A stretch of DNA of 64,000 nt from CADEDV01 sp964412375 (GTDB lineage Bacteria > Bacteroidota > Bacteroidia > Chitinophagales > Chitinophagaceae): the NCBI GenBank assembly GCA_964412375.1, contig CAYPOD010000005.1:70299-134298 (forward strand). The letters are read 5' to 3'. Below, piece by piece: positions 62,989-64,000 of this stretch. The notes below the pieces were generated by a model. The model did not search any database. It worked only from the letters and a program-made list of their open reading frames with translations, and was not told the origin of the DNA. The stretch's first letter is position 1; every line of letters starts with the position of its first letter. The translations under genes were made by a program, and so were the position numbers.

Positions 62989-63202
62989 ACAAAAATATTT
63001 TCCTATTTTGAATATGAAAGGGTAACAGTTTTGGCAAAAACAGAAGATTGGTAAATTAGCATAAGTTCTGTATCCGGTCCAACCTATATAAAGCTAAAAG
63101 TGAGTTTGTGTACAGGAAAAGAAATCGAGGCGTCATCATTCCGGAAAGTGTTGTTTCCTCAATTGCTGAATAATAGTTATTTTAAAAATAAACCAGGCAA
63201 TC

Positions 63203-64000
63203 ATGAAAAATACTGGGCTGTGTATTATTGCAATATTTCTTTTTACAGGAGATACTTTAGCACAGATACTATCACCCAATGGTAATAAACCTCCTGTAAA
63301 GCCAGCAGATACGGAAGTGTATGAGCCGGTTCCCAAAGTGGTGCAGGCAGGTAAGACCTTTGACCAGCCGCCTTCCGATGCTATTATTTTATTTGATGGA
63401 AAAAACCTGGATGAATGGGAATCTTCCAGGGATAAATCGGATGCAAAATGGAAGGTAGAGAATGGTACTATGGTCGTTGATAAAAAGTCCGGTGATATTC
63501 AAACGAAGAAAACATTCACCAATTACCAGCTGCATATTGAGTTCCAGATTCCTTCATACATCACCGGCAGCGGGCAGAGCCGGGGCAATAGCGGTGTGTT
63601 CCTGGCAGCAACAAACGGGAAAGCCGGCGGTTATGAAATACAGGTGCTGGATGGTTACAACAATGAAAACAAGACCTACGTAAATGGCATGGTAGGCAGC
63701 ATTTATAAACAATCTATTCCCCTGGTTAATCCTGCCCGCAAAGCCGGTGAATGGAATGTGTATGATATTATCTGGACAGCTCCAGTTTTTGATGATAGCG
63801 GTAATGTGAAATCAAAAGCCCGCATGACAGCTTTTTTAAACGGGGTGTTGGTGCAAAACAATTTTGAACTGCAGGGTGAAACGGCTTATATCGGAACACA
63901 TGTTTACAGTAAGCATGGTCCTTCTCCCATAAAGCTGCAGGCACATGGCGATCCGAGTGAACCGATCAGCTATAGAAATATCTGGCTTCGGGAATTGTAA
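63203..64000 (+). CDS. DUF1080 (3-keto-disaccharide hydrolase-like) secreted protein
   Basis: A 265-residue protein with a signal peptide (MKNTGLCIIAIFLFTGDTLA). The DUF1080 concanavalin-like fold runs from about residue 60 (AIILFDGKNLDEWES) to the end, with KWKVENGTMVV, FTNYQLHIEFQIPS, SRGNSGVFL and YEIQVLDGYNN at the expected places, and the conserved end GPSPIKLQAHGDPSEPISYRNIWLREL. Recent work shows that some members cleave 3-keto-glycosides or related sugars; activity here is inferred. The stop codon ends exactly at 64000. The divergent kduI-kduD pair suggests a role in glycan use. Confidence 0.92.
   Translation: MKNTGLCIIAIFLFTGDTLAQILSPNGNKPPVKPADTEVYEPVPKVVQAGKTFDQPPSDAIILFDGKNLDEWESSRDKSDAKWKVENGTMVVDKKSGDIQTKKTFTNYQLHIEFQIPSYITGSGQSRGNSGVFLAATNGKAGGYEIQVLDGYNNENKTYVNGMVGSIYKQSIPLVNPARKAGEWNVYDIIWTAPVFDDSGNVKSKARMTAFLNGVLVQNNFELQGETAYIGTHVYSKHGPSPIKLQAHGDPSEPISYRNIWLREL

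Overview
The window is a chromosomal segment of a Bacteroidota bacterium, most likely of the Chitinophagales/Chitinophagaceae. Supporting signs are FtsZ ending in the Bacteroidota-type C-terminal peptide, type IX secretion (T9SS) sorting tails on secreted proteins, family proteins such as DUF6427, DUF4293 and DUF1080, a giant histidine kinase with a propeller sensor, and promoters of the Bacteroidota TTG / TAnnTTTG type. One run of 100 N (40073-40172) shows it is a scaffolded draft assembly.

Layout. 1-4222: end of ftsZ, then purQ, a DUF6427 membrane protein and a secreted unknown protein on the minus strand. 4531-9560: Kup potassium transporter and two paralogous membrane-anchored alpha/beta hydrolases on either side of a lipoprotein. 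9582-17673: LD-carboxypeptidase, metG, a 1279-residue AsmA-like protein, an OB-fold protein and a YceI protein. 17676-25498: PAS histidine kinase, a fused beta-oxidation enzyme, a signal-less metzincin-like protease and a TIGR01777 epimerase. 24566-29027: an ABC exporter and a two-gene DsbD thiol reductase. 29228-36040: an ECF sigma factor, uvrA, a T9SS cargo protein and a DUF4293 protein. 36128-42308: two-component system and two secreted repeat proteins, one interrupted by the assembly gap. 42597-43860: an IS110-family insertion sequence. 43902-50265: VOC protein, antiporter, glyA, nucleotidyltransferase, nitronate monooxygenase-like enzyme and a carboxypeptidase-regulatory-like protein. 50410-57179: a coiled-coil repeat protein under a palindrome-rich promoter, a NatAB-type ABC exporter, a phospholipase C-like protein, an FAD dehydrogenase and an outer-membrane barrel. 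57348-61177: a split 5'-nucleotidase, dnaA, and tRNA-Ser and tRNA-Pro separated by a tandem repeat. 61281-64000: KduD, KduI and a DUF1080 protein for sugar-acid and glycan use.

The most notable system is the IS110 element. Its ends can be read from a shared ATTCTA core, and its insertion splits a palindromic intergenic repeat. The non-coding stretch upstream of its transposase folds on paper into two stem-closed loops. One loop carries short segments matching both sides of the target site; the other carries segments matching both sides of the element's own joined ends. This is the architecture of a bridge RNA (recombinase-guiding RNA of IS110 elements). The second notable object is an exact 90-bp, three-copy tandem array made from the 3' half of tRNA-Ser, lying between that tRNA and tRNA-Pro. 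It resembles in plan the rtT repeats of the E. coli tyrT locus, but its sequence and host are different.
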